This document shows, piece by piece, positions 53,462 to 63,547 of a stretch of DNA of 64,000 nt (position 1 is its first letter; each line of letters begins with the position of its first letter). Location of the stretch: NCBI RefSeq assembly GCF_034424545.1, contig NZ_CP139971.1, positions 1,798,001-1,862,000 on the forward strand. The letters run 5' to 3'. The notes under the pieces were generated by a model. That model did no database searches, was not told the origin of the DNA, and saw nothing but the letters and a program-made list of their open reading frames with translations. The stretch is from Trinickia caryophylli (lineage in GTDB: Bacteria; Pseudomonadota; Gammaproteobacteria; Burkholderiales; Burkholderiaceae). Position numbers and translations under genes: made by a program.

Positions 53462-53820
53462 TCCCACTCCCGGTGAAGACGTGAAAGCAGTGAACAACCC
53501 AACCATCGAAGATTCGATTTGGGAAGCCGGCGATTATACCCTTTCCCTTCCCCTTGGGACAGATAAGTCTATGATTTGTGTAAAAAACCGCCGACGCCTG
53601 CCCGAATCCGGGCCATGCGGAGCCCGGGTCCGCCGTGCGGAGCGGGGGCATAAGCAGGTGCGCAAGCGAGTGCCCGCGCACGGTTGCGGCGCTGCGCGCG
53701 CCGGCCCCGCGGCACGCGGGCGGTGTGCGTGTTTCACCGACGCGACGCGGGCGGATGGGGCCTGTTGGGCGCTTTTGCCGTAGAATGTCCGACTTGTTTT
53801 CGAATTCACCCCTATCTTCG
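53462..53820. promoter_or_regulatory. Divergent control region between the Rieske oxygenase and xseB genes
   Basis: 359 bases with no supported gene. On the minus strand a perfect TATAAT (53538-53533) lies 72 bases before the oxygenase start, and a 14-base palindrome ATCGAAGATTCGAT (53505-53518) sits between the two, a likely operator in the leader. The middle (53590-53760) is very GC-rich and featureless. On the plus strand TAGAAT (53781-53786) is a possible -10 for xseB-ispA-dxs. Confidence 0.6.
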
Positions 53821-54141
53821 ATGGCGAAAACCGTGTCCCGGGATCCTGCTGCGCCTGCCGCAGGCGGCCAAAACGGCAATGGCGGCAATGGCGGCGAGCT
53901 CCCGCTGCCTGACAGCTACGAAACGGCCGTCGCGGAACTGGAGCAGTTGGTCGCGCGGATGGAAGGTGGCGCGTTGAGCCTCGAGGAGTCGCTTGCCGCT
54001 TATCGGCGCGGCGCGGCGCTCGTGGCGTACTGTCAGCAACAACTGGAGAAGGTGGAGCAGCAAGTGCGCGTGCTCGACGGCGAGACGTTGAAGCCGCTGC
54101 CCGCCGGCACCTCTGCCGCGGACTGCGGAGACGATCTATGA
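53821..54141 (+). CDS. xseB: Exodeoxyribonuclease VII small subunit
   Basis: A 106-residue protein. The conserved core SYETAVAELEQLVARMEGGA, then LSLEESLAAYRRGAALVAYC and QQQLEKVEQQVRVLDGE, is the XseB helical pair that binds XseA. ATG at 53821 gives the usual MAKTVSRD start with a Gly/Asn-rich linker; an in-frame ATG at 53785 is inside a possible -10. The stop overlaps ispA by 4 bases, the standard xseB-ispA-dxs arrangement. Confidence 0.93.
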   Translation: MAKTVSRDPAAPAAGGQNGNGGNGGELPLPDSYETAVAELEQLVARMEGGALSLEESLAAYRRGAALVAYCQQQLEKVEQQVRVLDGETLKPLPAGTSAADCGDDL

Positions 54142-55022
54142 CATTTGAAGAATGGATGCGCGCGGTGCTCGCGCGCGTCGAATCGGCACTCGAACATTAC
54201 CTGCCGGCAGCCGGTACGGAGCCGGCCCGGCTGCACGAAGCGATGCGATATGCGGTGCTCGGCGGCGGCAAGCGCGTACGGCCGCTGCTCGCGCATGCGG
54301 CCGGCGAACTGACGAGCGCACAGCCGAAGGCGCTGGAAGCCGCGTCGGCCGCGCTCGAGATGATTCACGTGTACTCGCTCGTGCACGACGACATGCCCTG
54401 TATGGACGACGACGCGCTGCGCCGGGGCAAGCCCACCGTGCACGTGCAGTACGACGAGCCCACGGCGCTGCTCGTCGGCGATGCGCTGCAGTCCCAGGCG
54501 TTCGTCGCGCTGACCGACGAGACGGTACTCGATGCGCGCCAGCAGGCGGCGCTCGTGCGCGAGCTCGCGTTCGCTAGCGGCTCGCTCGGCATGGCCGGGG
54601 GGCAGGCGATCGATCTCGCGAGCGTTGGCCTCACGCTGTCGCGGCCGCAGTTGGAGACGATGCACAGAATGAAGACGGGGGCGCTGCTGCGCGCGTCGGT
54701 GCGCATGGGCGCGCTGGCGGGCAGTACGCCCGACGCCGCGGCGATGCGTGCGCTCGACGCCTACGCGGCCGCTGTCGGGCTCGCCTTCCAGGTGGTCGAC
54801 GACATTCTCGACGTCACCACCGATTCGGCAACGCTCGGCAAGACCGCGGGCAAGGACGCGAAGGACGGCAAGCCGACCTACGTGTCGATCATCGGGCTTG
54901 ATGCCTCGCGGGCGTTGGCTGCGCAGCTGCGGCGCGACGCACACGAGGCGCTGGCACCGTTCGGTGCTCGGGCTCAGCGCCTGGCCGAGTTGGCCGACCT
55001 GGTCGTCAACCGGGTGAGTTAA
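54138..55022 (+). CDS. ispA: Farnesyl diphosphate synthase
   Basis: A 294-residue prenyltransferase that condenses IPP with DMAPP and GPP. Both Asp-rich motifs are present: [16 protein letters not shown] near residue 84 and [17 protein letters not shown] near 222, and [10 protein letters not shown] near 41 contributes to diphosphate binding. A 4-base overlap with xseB couples their translation. The neighbour dxs supplies the MEP pathway, so the two genes cover isoprenoid entry and chain extension. Confidence 0.95.
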   Translation: MTFEEWMRAVLARVESALEHYLPAAGTEPARLHEAMRYAVLGGGKRVRPLLAHAAGELTSAQPKALEAASAALEMIHVYSLVHDDMPCMDDDALRRGKPTVHVQYDEPTALLVGDALQSQAFVALTDETVLDARQQAALVRELAFASGSLGMAGGQAIDLASVGLTLSRPQLETMHRMKTGALLRASVRMGALAGSTPDAAAMRALDAYAAAVGLAFQVVDDILDVTTDSATLGKTAGKDAKDGKPTYVSIIGLDASRALAAQLRRDAHEALAPFGARAQRLAELADLVVNRVS

Positions 55023-55107
55023 TGCGAAAGCCCGCCGGCGCGCGCGAAGGCTACGGGGTGCGCGAACAACGAAGCGGGCGCGTGAGATTTCCTACAATGG
55101 AACGACG

Positions 55108-57003
55108 ATGTACGACTTGCTGAAAACCATCGACGACCCGGCGGACCTGCGCCGGCTAGACCGTCGTCAACTGAAGCCCCTCGCGGACGAGCTGCGTGCG
55201 TACGTGCTCGACAGCGTATCGCAAACGGGCGGGCACTTGTCGTCGAACCTTGGCACGGTCGAGTTGACGATCGCGCTGCATTACGTATTCGAGACGCCCC
55301 ACGACCGCATCGTCTGGGACGTCGGCCATCAGACCTATCCGCACAAAATCCTGACCGGGCGCCGCGACCGCATGCATACGCTGCGCCAGCGCGGCGGCAT
55401 TTCAGGCTTTCCGCGCCGCGTGGAATCGGAGTACGACACGTTTGGCACGGCTCATTCGAGCACGTCGATTTCGGCCGCGCTCGGCATGGCCATCGCGAGC
55501 AAGCTCGAAGGGCAGAACCGTTTCTCGATTGCCGTGATCGGCGACGGCGCGATGACGGCCGGCATGGCGTTCGAGGCCATGAACAACGCCGGCGTTTGTG
55601 ACGACGTGCCGCTGCTCGTCATTCTCAACGACAACGACATGTCGATTTCGCCGCCTGTCGGCGCGCTGAATCGCCATCTCGCGCGACTGATGTCGGGCCG
55701 TTTCTACGCGGCCGCCCGCGCGGGCGTCGAACGTGTGCTGCGCGTCGCGCCGCCGGTGCTCGAACTCGCGCGCAAGCTCGAGGAGCACGCGAAGGGCATG
55801 GTCGTGCCGGCCACGCTCTTCGAGGAGTTCGGCTTCAACTACATCGGCCCGATCGACGGCCACGACCTCGATTCGCTGATCCCCACGCTGCAGAACATCC
55901 GCGAGCTGCGCGGCCCCCAGTTCCTGCACGTCGTGACGAAGAAAGGCCAGGGCTACAAGCTCGCCGAGGCCGACCCGGTGCTTTATCACGGCCCCGGCAA
56001 GTTCAATCCGGCCGAAGGCATCAAGCCGTCGTCGTCGCCGAGCAAGAAGACTTACACCCAGGTGTTCGGCGAGTGGCTCTGCGACGCGGCGGAACTCGAT
56101 TCGCGCGTGGTCGGCATCACGCCCGCGATGCGCGAGGGCTCGGGGCTCGTCGAGTTCGAAAAGCGGTTTCCCGATCGCTACTTCGACGTCGGCATCGCGG
56201 AGCAGCATGCCGTCACGTTCGCGGGCGGGCTGGCGGCCGAGGGCATGAAGCCTGTGGTGGCCATCTATTCGACCTTCCTGCAGCGCGCTTACGACCAGTT
56301 GATTCACGACGTGGCATTGCAAAATCTGCCCGTCGTGTTTGCGATCGACCGTGCGGGCCTCGTCGGTGCCGACGGTGCAACGCATGCGGGCGCCTACGAT
56401 CTTGCGTTCCTGCGCTGCATTCCGAACATGACGGTCATGGTGCCGTCCGACGAGAACGAATGCCGCCAGATGCTCTATACGGCGCTGCAGCAGCCGAACC
56501 CGACGGCCGTGCGCTATCCGCGCGGCGCCGGCACGGGTGTGGCCACGGTCAAGCAGATGACGGAGATTCCCGTCGGCCGCGGTGAGATTCGCCGCCAGTC
56601 CACGGCGGCCAAGGGCAGCCGCATCGCAATCCTCGCATTCGGCACGATGGTCGCGCCGGCGCTGGCTGCGGCGGAGAAGCTCGACGCCACGGTGGCCAAC
56701 ATGCGCTTTGTCAAGCCGATCGATGCCGAGCTCGTGCTCGAGCTCGCCAAGACGCACGACATGCTCGTGACGGTGGAAGAGGGTTGCGTGATGGGCGGGG
56801 CAGGCTCTGCCTGTATCGAATCCCTGCTCGCCAACGGGGTTGTTCGCCCCGTACTACAATTGGGCCTCCCCGACACCTTCATCGATCATGGCGATCCGGC
56901 GAAGCTGTTGGCGGAATGCGGTCTCGACGGCGCGGGGCTCGAGAAATCGATTCGCGCGCGGTTCCTCGAGCCTGCCGCCAAACTCGCGCAGCGCGTCGCA
57001 TAA
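55108..57003 (+). CDS. dxs: 1-deoxy-D-xylulose-5-phosphate synthase
   Basis: A 631-residue ThDP enzyme that joins pyruvate and glyceraldehyde-3-phosphate, the first step of the MEP pathway. Motifs: [16 protein letters not shown], ThDP/Mg site [32 protein letters not shown], and the second-half Glu region [15 protein letters not shown]. It starts 85 bases after ispA. A -10-like TACAAT (55093-55098) lies 9 bases before the ATG, so dxs may have its own promoter with a very short leader. Confidence 0.96.
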   Translation: MYDLLKTIDDPADLRRLDRRQLKPLADELRAYVLDSVSQTGGHLSSNLGTVELTIALHYVFETPHDRIVWDVGHQTYPHKILTGRRDRMHTLRQRGGISGFPRRVESEYDTFGTAHSSTSISAALGMAIASKLEGQNRFSIAVIGDGAMTAGMAFEAMNNAGVCDDVPLLVILNDNDMSISPPVGALNRHLARLMSGRFYAAARAGVERVLRVAPPVLELARKLEEHAKGMVVPATLFEEFGFNYIGPIDGHDLDSLIPTLQNIRELRGPQFLHVVTKKGQGYKLAEADPVLYHGPGKFNPAEGIKPSSSPSKKTYTQVFGEWLCDAAELDSRVVGITPAMREGSGLVEFEKRFPDRYFDVGIAEQHAVTFAGGLAAEGMKPVVAIYSTFLQRAYDQLIHDVALQNLPVVFAIDRAGLVGADGATHAGAYDLAFLRCIPNMTVMVPSDENECRQMLYTALQQPNPTAVRYPRGAGTGVATVKQMTEIPVGRGEIRRQSTAAKGSRIAILAFGTMVAPALAAAEKLDATVANMRFVKPIDAELVLELAKTHDMLVTVEEGCVMGGAGSACIESLLANGVVRPVLQLGLPDTFIDHGDPAKLLAECGLDGAGLEKSIRARFLEPAAKLAQRVA

Positions 57004-57054
57004 GCCATCGCGTGCCGCGCCGCCGCGTCGGCTGCCGCACGTTCCGCATGCATG

Positions 57055-57078
57055 CATGGGCCTTCGCGGCCCATGTTT
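57055..57078 (+). terminator. Hairpin after dxs, probable terminator
   Basis: CATGGGCC (57055-57062) pairs with GGCCCATG (57068-57075) across a TTCGC loop, then TTT. It lies 51 bases after the dxs stop and 69 bases before folE2. The T-run is short. Confidence 0.55.
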
Positions 57079-57147
57079 CGTTATAGGCTTGACCAGACCT
57101 GCCGGGCACGGCGCGTCTGGCGCTGCGTCCTTCAGGACAGAACAACG

Positions 57148-57957
57148 ATGAATCACATGAATCCAGCCTTCGTGATGCCCGACGTTCAGAGCTCGGTCGA
57201 TACTCGCCAGATTGCTATTCAGCGAGTCGGCGTGAAGGGCGTACGGCATCCGCTGACGGTGCGCACACTGCGCGGGGACGCGCAGCCGACGGTCGGCACG
57301 TGGAATTTGGACGTCCATCTTCCGGCGGACCAGAAGGGCACCCATATGTCGCGCTTCGTCGCGTTGCTGGAAGACGGCTGTGCGCCGCTCGATTCGGCGA
57401 CGATGCGCGCGATGCTCGCCGCGATGCTCGAGAAACTCGAAGCTTCGGCAGGCCGCATCGAGGTGACGTTTCCGTACTTCGTGAGCAAGACGGCGCCGGT
57501 TTCAGGCGTGTCGAGCCTGCTCGATTACGAAGTCACGATGACGGGTGAGTTGCGTGACGGTGCCCTGCGTGCCTTTTTGCAGGTGCTCGTACCGGTCACG
57601 AGCCTCTGCCCCTGCTCGAAGGAAATTTCGCAGTACGGCGCGCACAATCAGCGTTCGCACGTGACGATCCGGGCCGAGCTTGCGGCGGATATGCCGGCGG
57701 AAGAACTGATCCGGATCGCCGAGGAAGAAGCGTCGTGCGAGTTGTGGGGGCTGCTCAAGCGCCCGGACGAAAAGTTCGTGACCGAGCGCGCTTACGAGAA
57801 CCCCAAGTTCGTCGAGGATCTCGTGCGCGACGTGGCGCGGCGCCTGGATGCCGACGAGCGCGTCGCGGCGTATGTGCTCGAAGCCGAGAACTTCGAATCG
57901 ATCCACAATCACAGCGCTTACGCCGTGATCGAGCGCGATAAGCGCCATCCCGCCTGA
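57148..57957 (+). CDS. folE2: GTP cyclohydrolase FolE2
   Basis: A 269-residue type IB GTP cyclohydrolase that opens GTP to dihydroneopterin triphosphate for folate. The metal/catalytic Cys lies in [20 protein letters not shown] near residue 155, with [10 protein letters not shown] and [20 protein letters not shown] as further family landmarks. ATG at 57148 ([14 protein letters not shown]) with AGGA upstream; a longer in-frame start is rejected as Cys/Arg-rich non-family sequence. It is convergent with tsaD. Confidence 0.95.
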   Translation: MNHMNPAFVMPDVQSSVDTRQIAIQRVGVKGVRHPLTVRTLRGDAQPTVGTWNLDVHLPADQKGTHMSRFVALLEDGCAPLDSATMRAMLAAMLEKLEASAGRIEVTFPYFVSKTAPVSGVSSLLDYEVTMTGELRDGALRAFLQVLVPVTSLCPCSKEISQYGAHNQRSHVTIRAELAADMPAEELIRIAEEEASCELWGLLKRPDEKFVTERAYENPKFVEDLVRDVARRLDADERVAAYVLEAENFESIHNHSAYAVIERDKRHPA

Positions 57958-58034
57958 TTTTTTGCCCCGGTCCGCGGCCGGCATTCGTCCGAGAAGCATG
58001 AGCGAACGACAGCCGCGACGGCGCGCCCCGTGGC

Positions 58035-59060
58035 TCAACGAGCGAGCGAGGACAAATCCCAGCGCGGCTTGACGGTGAATGCGTAGTCGGTGCTGGCCTG
58101 CGCGGGCCAGCGCTGCAGGCGCAGCGTGCCTGCCAGCGCGATCATGGCGCCGTTATCGGTGCAAAGTGCAAGGTCCGGGTAATGAACGTCGAAGCCGCGG
58201 CGCCGCGCCGCGGTGGACAGCGCTTCTCGCAGTTGCCGGTTGGCGCCTACGCCCCCCGCCACGACAAGGCGCTTGAGCCGTGTTTTCTTCAACGCGGCGA
58301 GCGACTTGGCCGCGAGCACGTCCACGGCCGCATCCACGAAGCCGCGTGCGAGGTCGGCTTTGTCCTGTTCGCAGACGTTCGTGCCGAGCTTCTTCATATG
58401 CGTGAGCACGGCCGTCTTGAGCCCGCTGAAGCTGAAATCCAGATCGCCCGAATGCAGCATCGGGCGGGGCAGTACGACGGCGCCCGGTATGCCGAACTCG
58501 GCCAGCCGGGAGACTTCGGGGCCGCCCGGGTAGCCGAGGCCGAGCAGCTTGGCTGTTTTGTCGAATGCCTCGCCGGCTGCATCGTCGAGCGTTTCGCCGA
58601 GCGTGTCGTACTCGCCTACATCGGTGACGCGCATGAGCTGCGTATGGCCGCCCGAGACGAGCAGTGCCACGAACGGGAACGGCGGCGGCTCGGCCACCAG
58701 CAGCGGCGAGAGCAGGTGCCCTTCGAGATGATGGATGCCGATGATGGGTTTGTCCCACGCCATGGCGAGCGCATTGGCAATGCTCGCGCCGACGAGCAGG
58801 GCGCCGGCGAGGCCGGGGCCCTGCGTGAAGGCGATGGCGTCGATATCGGTGGTGCGGGCACCCGAGCGGGCCAGCACGTCCTCGAGCAGCGGCAGCGCGC
58901 GGCGGATGTGGTCGCGCGAGGCGAGTTCCGGCACGACGCCGCCGTATTCGCGATGCATGGCGATCTGCGAATGGAGGGCGTGCGCGAGCAGGCCGCGCTG
59001 CGAATCGTAGAGCGCGAGGCCTGTTTCGTCGCAGGAGCTTTCGATGCCGAGAACGAGCAT
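58035..59060 (-). CDS. tsaD: tRNA N6-adenosine threonylcarbamoyltransferase TsaD
   Basis: A 341-residue Kae1/Qri7-family enzyme that finishes t6A37 on tRNAs. [19 protein letters not shown] is the ATP/N-terminal motif; the metal-binding [10 protein letters not shown] near 110 and SGGHTQLM near 135 are intact, as are [12 protein letters not shown] (second metal ligand Asp) and [14 protein letters not shown] at 59060. A TATACT (59124-59119, minus strand) is a probable -10. The gene is divergent from the HI0933-type flavoprotein. Confidence 0.96.
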   Translation of the reverse strand: MLVLGIESSCDETGLALYDSQRGLLAHALHSQIAMHREYGGVVPELASRDHIRRALPLLEDVLARSGARTTDIDAIAFTQGPGLAGALLVGASIANALAMAWDKPIIGIHHLEGHLLSPLLVAEPPPFPFVALLVSGGHTQLMRVTDVGEYDTLGETLDDAAGEAFDKTAKLLGLGYPGGPEVSRLAEFGIPGAVVLPRPMLHSGDLDFSFSGLKTAVLTHMKKLGTNVCEQDKADLARGFVDAAVDVLAAKSLAALKKTRLKRLVVAGGVGANRQLREALSTAARRRGFDVHYPDLALCTDNGAMIALAGTLRLQRWPAQASTDYAFTVKPRWDLSSLAR

Positions 59061-59168
59061 GATGCAAAGGCAGCCGCGGCGAGGCGCGGGTGCGGTGGGC
59101 ATGAAGAGGAAACGTAGAAGTATATCAGTGCGCCCGGCGGTGCCTCGCGGGCGGTTAGAATGCGCGGC

Positions 59169-60386
59169 ATGGAATCTTTCGACATAGCGGTGATCGGCGC
59201 GGGTGCGGCCGGAATGATGTGTGCCGCGGTGGCCGGCCAGCGCGGGCGGCGCGTGGTGTTGATCGACCATTCGCCGCGGCTTGCGGAGAAGATCCGGATC
59301 TCGGGCGGCGGCCGCTGCAATTTCACCAATCTGCATGCGGGCCCCGCGAACTATCTCTCGGCCAATCCGCATTTTTGCCGTTCGGCGCTGGCGCGCTATA
59401 CGCCGCGCGATTTTCTCTCTTTGCTGAAGGCGCACCGCGTGAGCTGGCACGAGAAGCACCGTGGCCAACTGTTCTGCGATCATTCGAGCGAAGCGATTAT
59501 CGACATGCTCAAGGCCGAGTGCGATGCCGGGAGCATTGCATGGCGACGCCCCGTGGCCGTCGAGGCGATCCGCCATACGGACGGGCGCGGCTTCGTGCTC
59601 GATTCGAGTGCGGGGGCGATAGCGGCGCGCGCGCTCGTCATTGCCACTGGCGGCCTCTCTATCCCGAAAATCGGTGCGACCGATTTTGCCTATCGCGTTG
59701 CCAAACAGTTCGGCCACAGGCTCGTCGATACGCGGCCGGCGCTCGTGCCGCTCACGTTTTCGTCCGATCAATGGGCGCCCTTCGCGACGCTCTCGGGGGT
59801 ATCGCTCGAAGTCGAGATTTCGGTGGGCGGCAAGAAGCCCACGGCCGCGTTCGTGGAAGACCTGTTGTTCACCCATCGGGGCATTTCCGGGCCCGGCGTG
59901 CTGCAGATTTCGAGCTACTGGCAATCGGGCGAGACCGTGCGCATCGATCTGCTGCCTGGCCGCGATCCGGGCGGCGAGCTGCTTGCCGCCAAGGCCGCGA
60001 CGAAGCGTCAGATCGGCAGCCTGCTGGCGGAGTGGGTGCCGGCGCGCCTGGCTCATGCCTGGCTCGAAACCCACGACGTGGCGCCGGACGCACGCCTCGC
60101 GGATCTGCCCGACAAGGCGCTGCGCCGCGTAGGCGAGGCGCTCTCGCATTGGACGCTCGTGCCGAGCGGCACGGAGGGTTATCGCAAGGCCGAAGTGACG
60201 AAGGGGGGCGTCGATACGCGCGAGCTCTCTTCGGCGACGATGATGAGCGAGCGCGTGCCGGGCCTTTTCTTCGTGGGTGAAGCCGTCGATGTCACGGGTT
60301 GGCTTGGTGGTTACAACTTCCAGTGGGCGTGGGCCTCGGCCGTGGCCGCAGGGCAGGCCGCGGCCGAAGTTGCACTCGGCGCTTGA
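59169..60386 (+). CDS. HI0933/BaiN-family NAD(P)/FAD-dependent flavoprotein
   Basis: A 405-residue flavoprotein. FAD motif [19 protein letters not shown], then [13 protein letters not shown], the family signature, and [20 protein letters not shown] at the C-terminus. ATG at 59169 (MESFDIAV) starts only 7 bases after a TAGAAT (59156-59161), so the mRNA may be leaderless; an ATG at 59160 overlaps that element. The physiological reaction of the HI0933 family is not settled. Its stop overlaps a TTGACA (60383-60388) upstream of rpsU. Confidence 0.9.
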   Translation: MESFDIAVIGAGAAGMMCAAVAGQRGRRVVLIDHSPRLAEKIRISGGGRCNFTNLHAGPANYLSANPHFCRSALARYTPRDFLSLLKAHRVSWHEKHRGQLFCDHSSEAIIDMLKAECDAGSIAWRRPVAVEAIRHTDGRGFVLDSSAGAIAARALVIATGGLSIPKIGATDFAYRVAKQFGHRLVDTRPALVPLTFSSDQWAPFATLSGVSLEVEISVGGKKPTAAFVEDLLFTHRGISGPGVLQISSYWQSGETVRIDLLPGRDPGGELLAAKAATKRQIGSLLAEWVPARLAHAWLETHDVAPDARLADLPDKALRRVGEALSHWTLVPSGTEGYRKAEVTKGGVDTRELSSATMMSERVPGLFFVGEAVDVTGWLGGYNFQWAWASAVAAGQAAAEVALGA

Positions 60387-60457
60387 CAACTTGGGTGAAT
60401 TTATGCAGAACGTCTGCTATACTCCCGAACCTTTGTGATATTTCCGCCTCTGGAAAC

Positions 60458-60670
60458 ATGACGATCATCCGCGTTAAAGAAAACGAGCCCTTTGAAGTCG
60501 CGATGCGCCGCTTCAAGCGCACGATCGAGAAGAACGGTCTGCTGACTGAACTTCGTGCGCGCGAGTTCTACGAGAAGCCGACGGCTGAGCGCAAGCGCAA
60601 GAAGGCCGCTGCGGTGAAGCGCCATTTCAAGCGCCTGCGCAGCCAGATGCTGCCGAAGAAATTCTACTGA
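60458..60670 (+). CDS. rpsU: 30S ribosomal protein S21
   Basis: A 70-residue basic protein, [20 protein letters not shown] ... [16 protein letters not shown], a complete S21. It precedes yqeY, dnaG and rpoD, the usual macromolecular-synthesis order. A TTGACA (60383-60388) and TATACT (60418-60423) lie upstream, but they are 29 bases apart, too far for one promoter; TATACT is the likelier -10. The spacing to yqeY is unusually large here because of a tandem-repeat segment and a terminator. Confidence 0.97.
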   Translation: MTIIRVKENEPFEVAMRRFKRTIEKNGLLTELRAREFYEKPTAERKRKKAAAVKRHFKRLRSQMLPKKFY

Positions 60671-60721
60671 TCGAAGTATTTTCCAGCGCGGCGGCCGCCG
60701 CGATGTGGCTTTGCCGCTTTG

Positions 60722-60838
60722 GGCCTTGGGGGCCTTCGGACCTTTGGGACCTTTGGTACCTTTGGGACCTTTGGTACCTTTGGGACCTTTAGTACCTTTA
60801 GTACCTTTAGGACCTTTAGTACCTTTAGGGCCTTCGGG
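60722..60838. repeat. 9-bp tandem repeat (ACCTTTRGK), about 13 units
   Basis: Ten clear units of ACCTTTGGG, ACCTTTGGT, ACCTTTAGT or ACCTTTAGG run without a break from 60740 to 60829, with degenerate units (GCCTTCGGG type) on both flanks. Because the unit is a multiple of three, it stays open in several frames: on the minus strand it reads collagen-like Gly-Pro-Lys-Gly-Thr-Lys, and on the plus strand Gly-Pro-Leu-Val-Pro-Leu. It lies between rpsU and yqeY. No gene here is convincing; see findings. The rest of the 384-base gap (60671-61054) holds only the terminator at 60968-61001. Confidence 0.95.
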
Positions 60839-60967
60839 TCGAGCGCCGCTGCGTTGGCCGGATGGGGGGCGGCGTGCCCGTGTACGACGGCTGCCTTTGC
60901 GGCGCTCTCGCACCCGCTGTCCGATCATGATCGCCGGCGTCGCTACCCAGCGCAACGGGCGTGCGAG

Positions 60968-61001
60968 AACCCGCTTGAGGAAAGGTCCCAAGCGGGTTTT
61001 T
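60968..61001 (+). terminator. Intrinsic terminator after rpsU and the repeat
   Basis: Perfect 10-bp stem AACCCGCTTG (60968-60977) / CAAGCGGGTT (60989-60998), 11-base loop, then a T-run (to 61001). It should end most rpsU transcripts, so yqeY-dnaG may need its own promoter or read-through. Confidence 0.88.
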
Positions 61002-61054
61002 GCGCTCATGCAGGCGGCGCGCTATTTTCCTTTCTCTATGGATCCGGGTGAAAG

Positions 61055-61501
61055 ATGAGTTTGAAGGACCGCATCAACGATGACATGAAGGCGGCTATGC
61101 GCGCGCGCGAAACGCAGCGCCTGGCCACGGTTCGCCTGCTGCTGGCGGCGATCAAGCAGCGCGAAGTCGACGAACGGACCACGCTGGACGATGCCGGCAT
61201 CACGGCCGTCATCGACAAGATGATCAAGCAGCGCAAAGACTCGATCAGCCAGTTCGAGGCGGCCGGCCGCACGGACCTCGTCGAACAGGAGAGCGCGGAG
61301 TTGGCCGTACTGGCGGCCTATATGCCCGAGCAGATGTCGGAGGCCGAGATCGCCGCCGAGGTGCGGGCGGCGGTGGCGCAAACAGGCGCGGCCGGCCCGC
61401 AGGACATGGGCAAGGTGATGGGCTTGCTCAAGGGCAAACTCGCGGGCCGCGCCGATATGACGGCCGTTTCCGGGCTCGTGAAGGCGGCGCTCGCGAAGTA
61501 A
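61055..61501 (+). CDS. yqeY: GatB/YqeY domain protein
   Basis: A 148-residue protein homologous to the tRNA-binding tail of GatB: MSLKDRINDDMKAAMRARE, TVRLLLAAIKQREVDER, MIKQRKDSISQFEAAGRTDL, LAAYMPEQMSEAEIAAEV and MGLLKGKLAGRADMT. Its role as a stand-alone protein is unclear; tRNA or translation binding is inferred. An upstream frame crossing the repeat ends in a TGA that overlaps this ATG (ATGA, 61055-61058). GTGAAAG precedes the start. Confidence 0.93.
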   Translation: MSLKDRINDDMKAAMRARETQRLATVRLLLAAIKQREVDERTTLDDAGITAVIDKMIKQRKDSISQFEAAGRTDLVEQESAELAVLAAYMPEQMSEAEIAAEVRAAVAQTGAAGPQDMGKVMGLLKGKLAGRADMTAVSGLVKAALAK

Positions 61502-61558
61502 AGGGGCGGCCGGCCTCCGCGCGTTGCGCGGCAGGTCCGGCCCGAACGCGCACGCAAC

Positions 61559-63445
61559 GTGATTCCGCACTCGTTCCTGCAGGACCTCTTGAATCGCGTC
61601 GATATAGTCGACGTGGTGGGCAAGTACGTCCAGCTGAAAAAGGGCGGCGCGAATTTCATGGGGCTGTGCCCGTTTCACAACGAGAAGAGCCCCTCGTTCA
61701 CCGTGAGCCCGACCAAGCAGTTCTACCACTGCTTCGGCTGCGGCGCGCACGGCACGGCGATCGGCTTTCTGATGGAGCATGCCGGGCTCGCATTTCCCGA
61801 GGCCGTCAACGAGCTGGCGCAGTCGGTCGGCCTCACGGTGCCGCAGGAGCCGTCGCCCATACGCGCCGGGGGCGGAGGGCCGGGGGGCGAGCGCTACGGC
61901 GGCGAGCGATCCGCGGGGTACGACTACAAGGCGAGCAGCGCGTTGTCGGATCTCATGCAGACCGCCTGCGACTACTACCGCAAGGCGCTGCGCGGCGCAC
62001 CCGAAGCCATCCGCTACCTCAAGAAGCGCGGGCTGACAGGCGAAATCGCGGCGCGCTTCGGCCTTGGCTATGCGCCTGACGGCTGGCAAAACCTCGAGGC
62101 GGTTTTTCCCGATTACCGCAACGATTCGCTCGTCGAAGCGGGGCTCGTGATCGTGAGCGAGAAGACGGATGCACAGGGGCAGGCGCGCCGCTACGATCGT
62201 TTCCGGGAACGGATCATGTTCCCAATCCGCAACGTCAAAGGGCAGGTGATCGGCTTCGGCGGGCGGGTGCTCGAATCGGGCGAGCCGAAGTATTTGAATT
62301 CGCCGGAAACGCCGCTATTTAGCAAGGGAAGCGAGTTGTATGGCCTGTTCGAGGCGCGCCTCGCGATCCGTGAGGCGCGTTTCGTGTTGGTCGTGGAAGG
62401 GTATATGGACGTGGTGGCGCTCGCGCAGCTCGGGTTTCCGAACGCCGTTGCGACGCTGGGCACGGCCTGTACCCCCGTGCATGTGCAGAAGCTGCTGCGG
62501 CAGACCGATACCGTGGTGTTCAGCTTCGACGGCGATGCGGCGGGGCGCCGCGCGGCGCGGCGCGCGCTCGACGCATGCCTGCCCCACGCGGCCGACAACC
62601 GGACGATCCGGTTCCTGTTCCTGCCCGCTGAGCACGACCCCGATAGTTATGTCCGGGAGTTTGGCAAGGAGGCGTTCGCCGAGCAGATCGACCGCGCGAT
62701 GCCGTTGTCGCAGTTCATGTTGAGCGAAGTGGTGGCCGGCAAGGAGCTCGATACGCCGGAAGGGCGCGCCCGTGCGCTTTTCGACGCGAAACCGCTCCTG
62801 CAGGCGCTGCCGCCCAATGCGCTGCGCGCACAGATCATGCACATGTTCGCGGAGCGGCTCGACGTGCCGTTCGACGAGGTTGCGGCACTGTGCGACGTCG
62901 ATGCCCGGATCGTGGCCGCGGCCCGGCCGGCACCGGCGCGCAACGACCGGCGGCGCGTAACGGGGATCGAACAGCGCGCGCTGCGCAATCTCGTCATGTA
63001 TCCGCGCATCGTGGCGGTGCTCGACGAGCACGACGAGGAAAGCCTTTACGCGCAGGCGCACGGCGAACTCTTTGCCGAAGTGGCGACGCACGCCCGCGCA
63101 TTGGGGGAGCCGGCCGAGTTTCGCTTGTTGTCCGATTTGCTGCGTACGGGCGCCAACGCGGCGACGTTCGAGGAAATCTTTCGTGAAATTCTGGCCTATG
63201 ATGAAAATGTGCGTGATTTGCTGCTCCAGAGCCCGGAACAGGACGCCGCCATCGAACAGCACCGCGAACGCGAACGCATCGCGGGCGAAGAACTCCAGGC
63301 GGCCATCCGGAAAATGCGTTACGACGCCTGCTGTCAGCGGCTCGAGCGCCTCTCGCGGCAATCGAAGCTCACTTCGGAAGAGATGGCGGAATACGCCGAC
63401 CTGGATCGCCAGCGTGCGGAGATGAAGCGCAACCTCGGCCTCTGA
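61559..63445 (+). CDS. dnaG: DNA primase
   Basis: A 628-residue primase with a GTG start at 61559 (IPHSFLQDLLNRVDIVDVV). N-terminal zinc-binding domain: CPFHNEKSPSF, later FYHCFGCGAHG. Toprim: FVLVVEGYMDVVALAQLGF near 278 and VVFSFDGDAAGRRAARRAL near 320. The C-terminal helicase-binding region is normal in length. A Gly-rich insert (~102-115) lies between the zinc domain and the catalytic core. It is 57 bases after yqeY and directly upstream of rpoD. Confidence 0.97.
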   Translation: MIPHSFLQDLLNRVDIVDVVGKYVQLKKGGANFMGLCPFHNEKSPSFTVSPTKQFYHCFGCGAHGTAIGFLMEHAGLAFPEAVNELAQSVGLTVPQEPSPIRAGGGGPGGERYGGERSAGYDYKASSALSDLMQTACDYYRKALRGAPEAIRYLKKRGLTGEIAARFGLGYAPDGWQNLEAVFPDYRNDSLVEAGLVIVSEKTDAQGQARRYDRFRERIMFPIRNVKGQVIGFGGRVLESGEPKYLNSPETPLFSKGSELYGLFEARLAIREARFVLVVEGYMDVVALAQLGFPNAVATLGTACTPVHVQKLLRQTDTVVFSFDGDAAGRRAARRALDACLPHAADNRTIRFLFLPAEHDPDSYVREFGKEAFAEQIDRAMPLSQFMLSEVVAGKELDTPEGRARALFDAKPLLQALPPNALRAQIMHMFAERLDVPFDEVAALCDVDARIVAAARPAPARNDRRRVTGIEQRALRNLVMYPRIVAVLDEHDEESLYAQAHGELFAEVATHARALGEPAEFRLLSDLLRTGANAATFEEIFREILAYDENVRDLLLQSPEQDAAIEQHRERERIAGEELQAAIRKMRYDACCQRLERLSRQSKLTSEEMAEYADLDRQRAEMKRNLGL

Positions 63446-63468
63446 CGGGCCGGGTAGACAGCGTGTGC

Positions 63469-63474
63469 TATAAT
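63469..63474 (+). promoter_or_regulatory. -10 element TATAAT before rpoD
   Basis: A perfect TATAAT lies 73 bases upstream of the rpoD ATG and 23 bases after the dnaG stop. A TAGACA (63455-63460) is too close to be its -35. It likely gives rpoD a promoter separate from dnaG. Confidence 0.55.
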
Positions 63475-63547
63475 AAAAGGTTTCCAGCGGATTGATTTTT
63501 CAGGATTTCTGGCAGAGGCGCACAGATACGGCGAGGGCGGAATAGCA

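Noticed and set aside
60383..60423. TTGACA ... TATACT as a single rpsU promoter
   Set aside because: The two hexamers are 29 bases apart, too far for sigma-70; only the -10 is plausible.
60401..61009. Minus-strand 202-codon frame with a collagen-like GPKGTK stretch
   Set aside because: It runs fully antisense to rpsU, and the Gly-X-Y pattern follows directly from the 9-bp repeat; no ribosome-binding site was seen. Kept only as a finding about the repeat.
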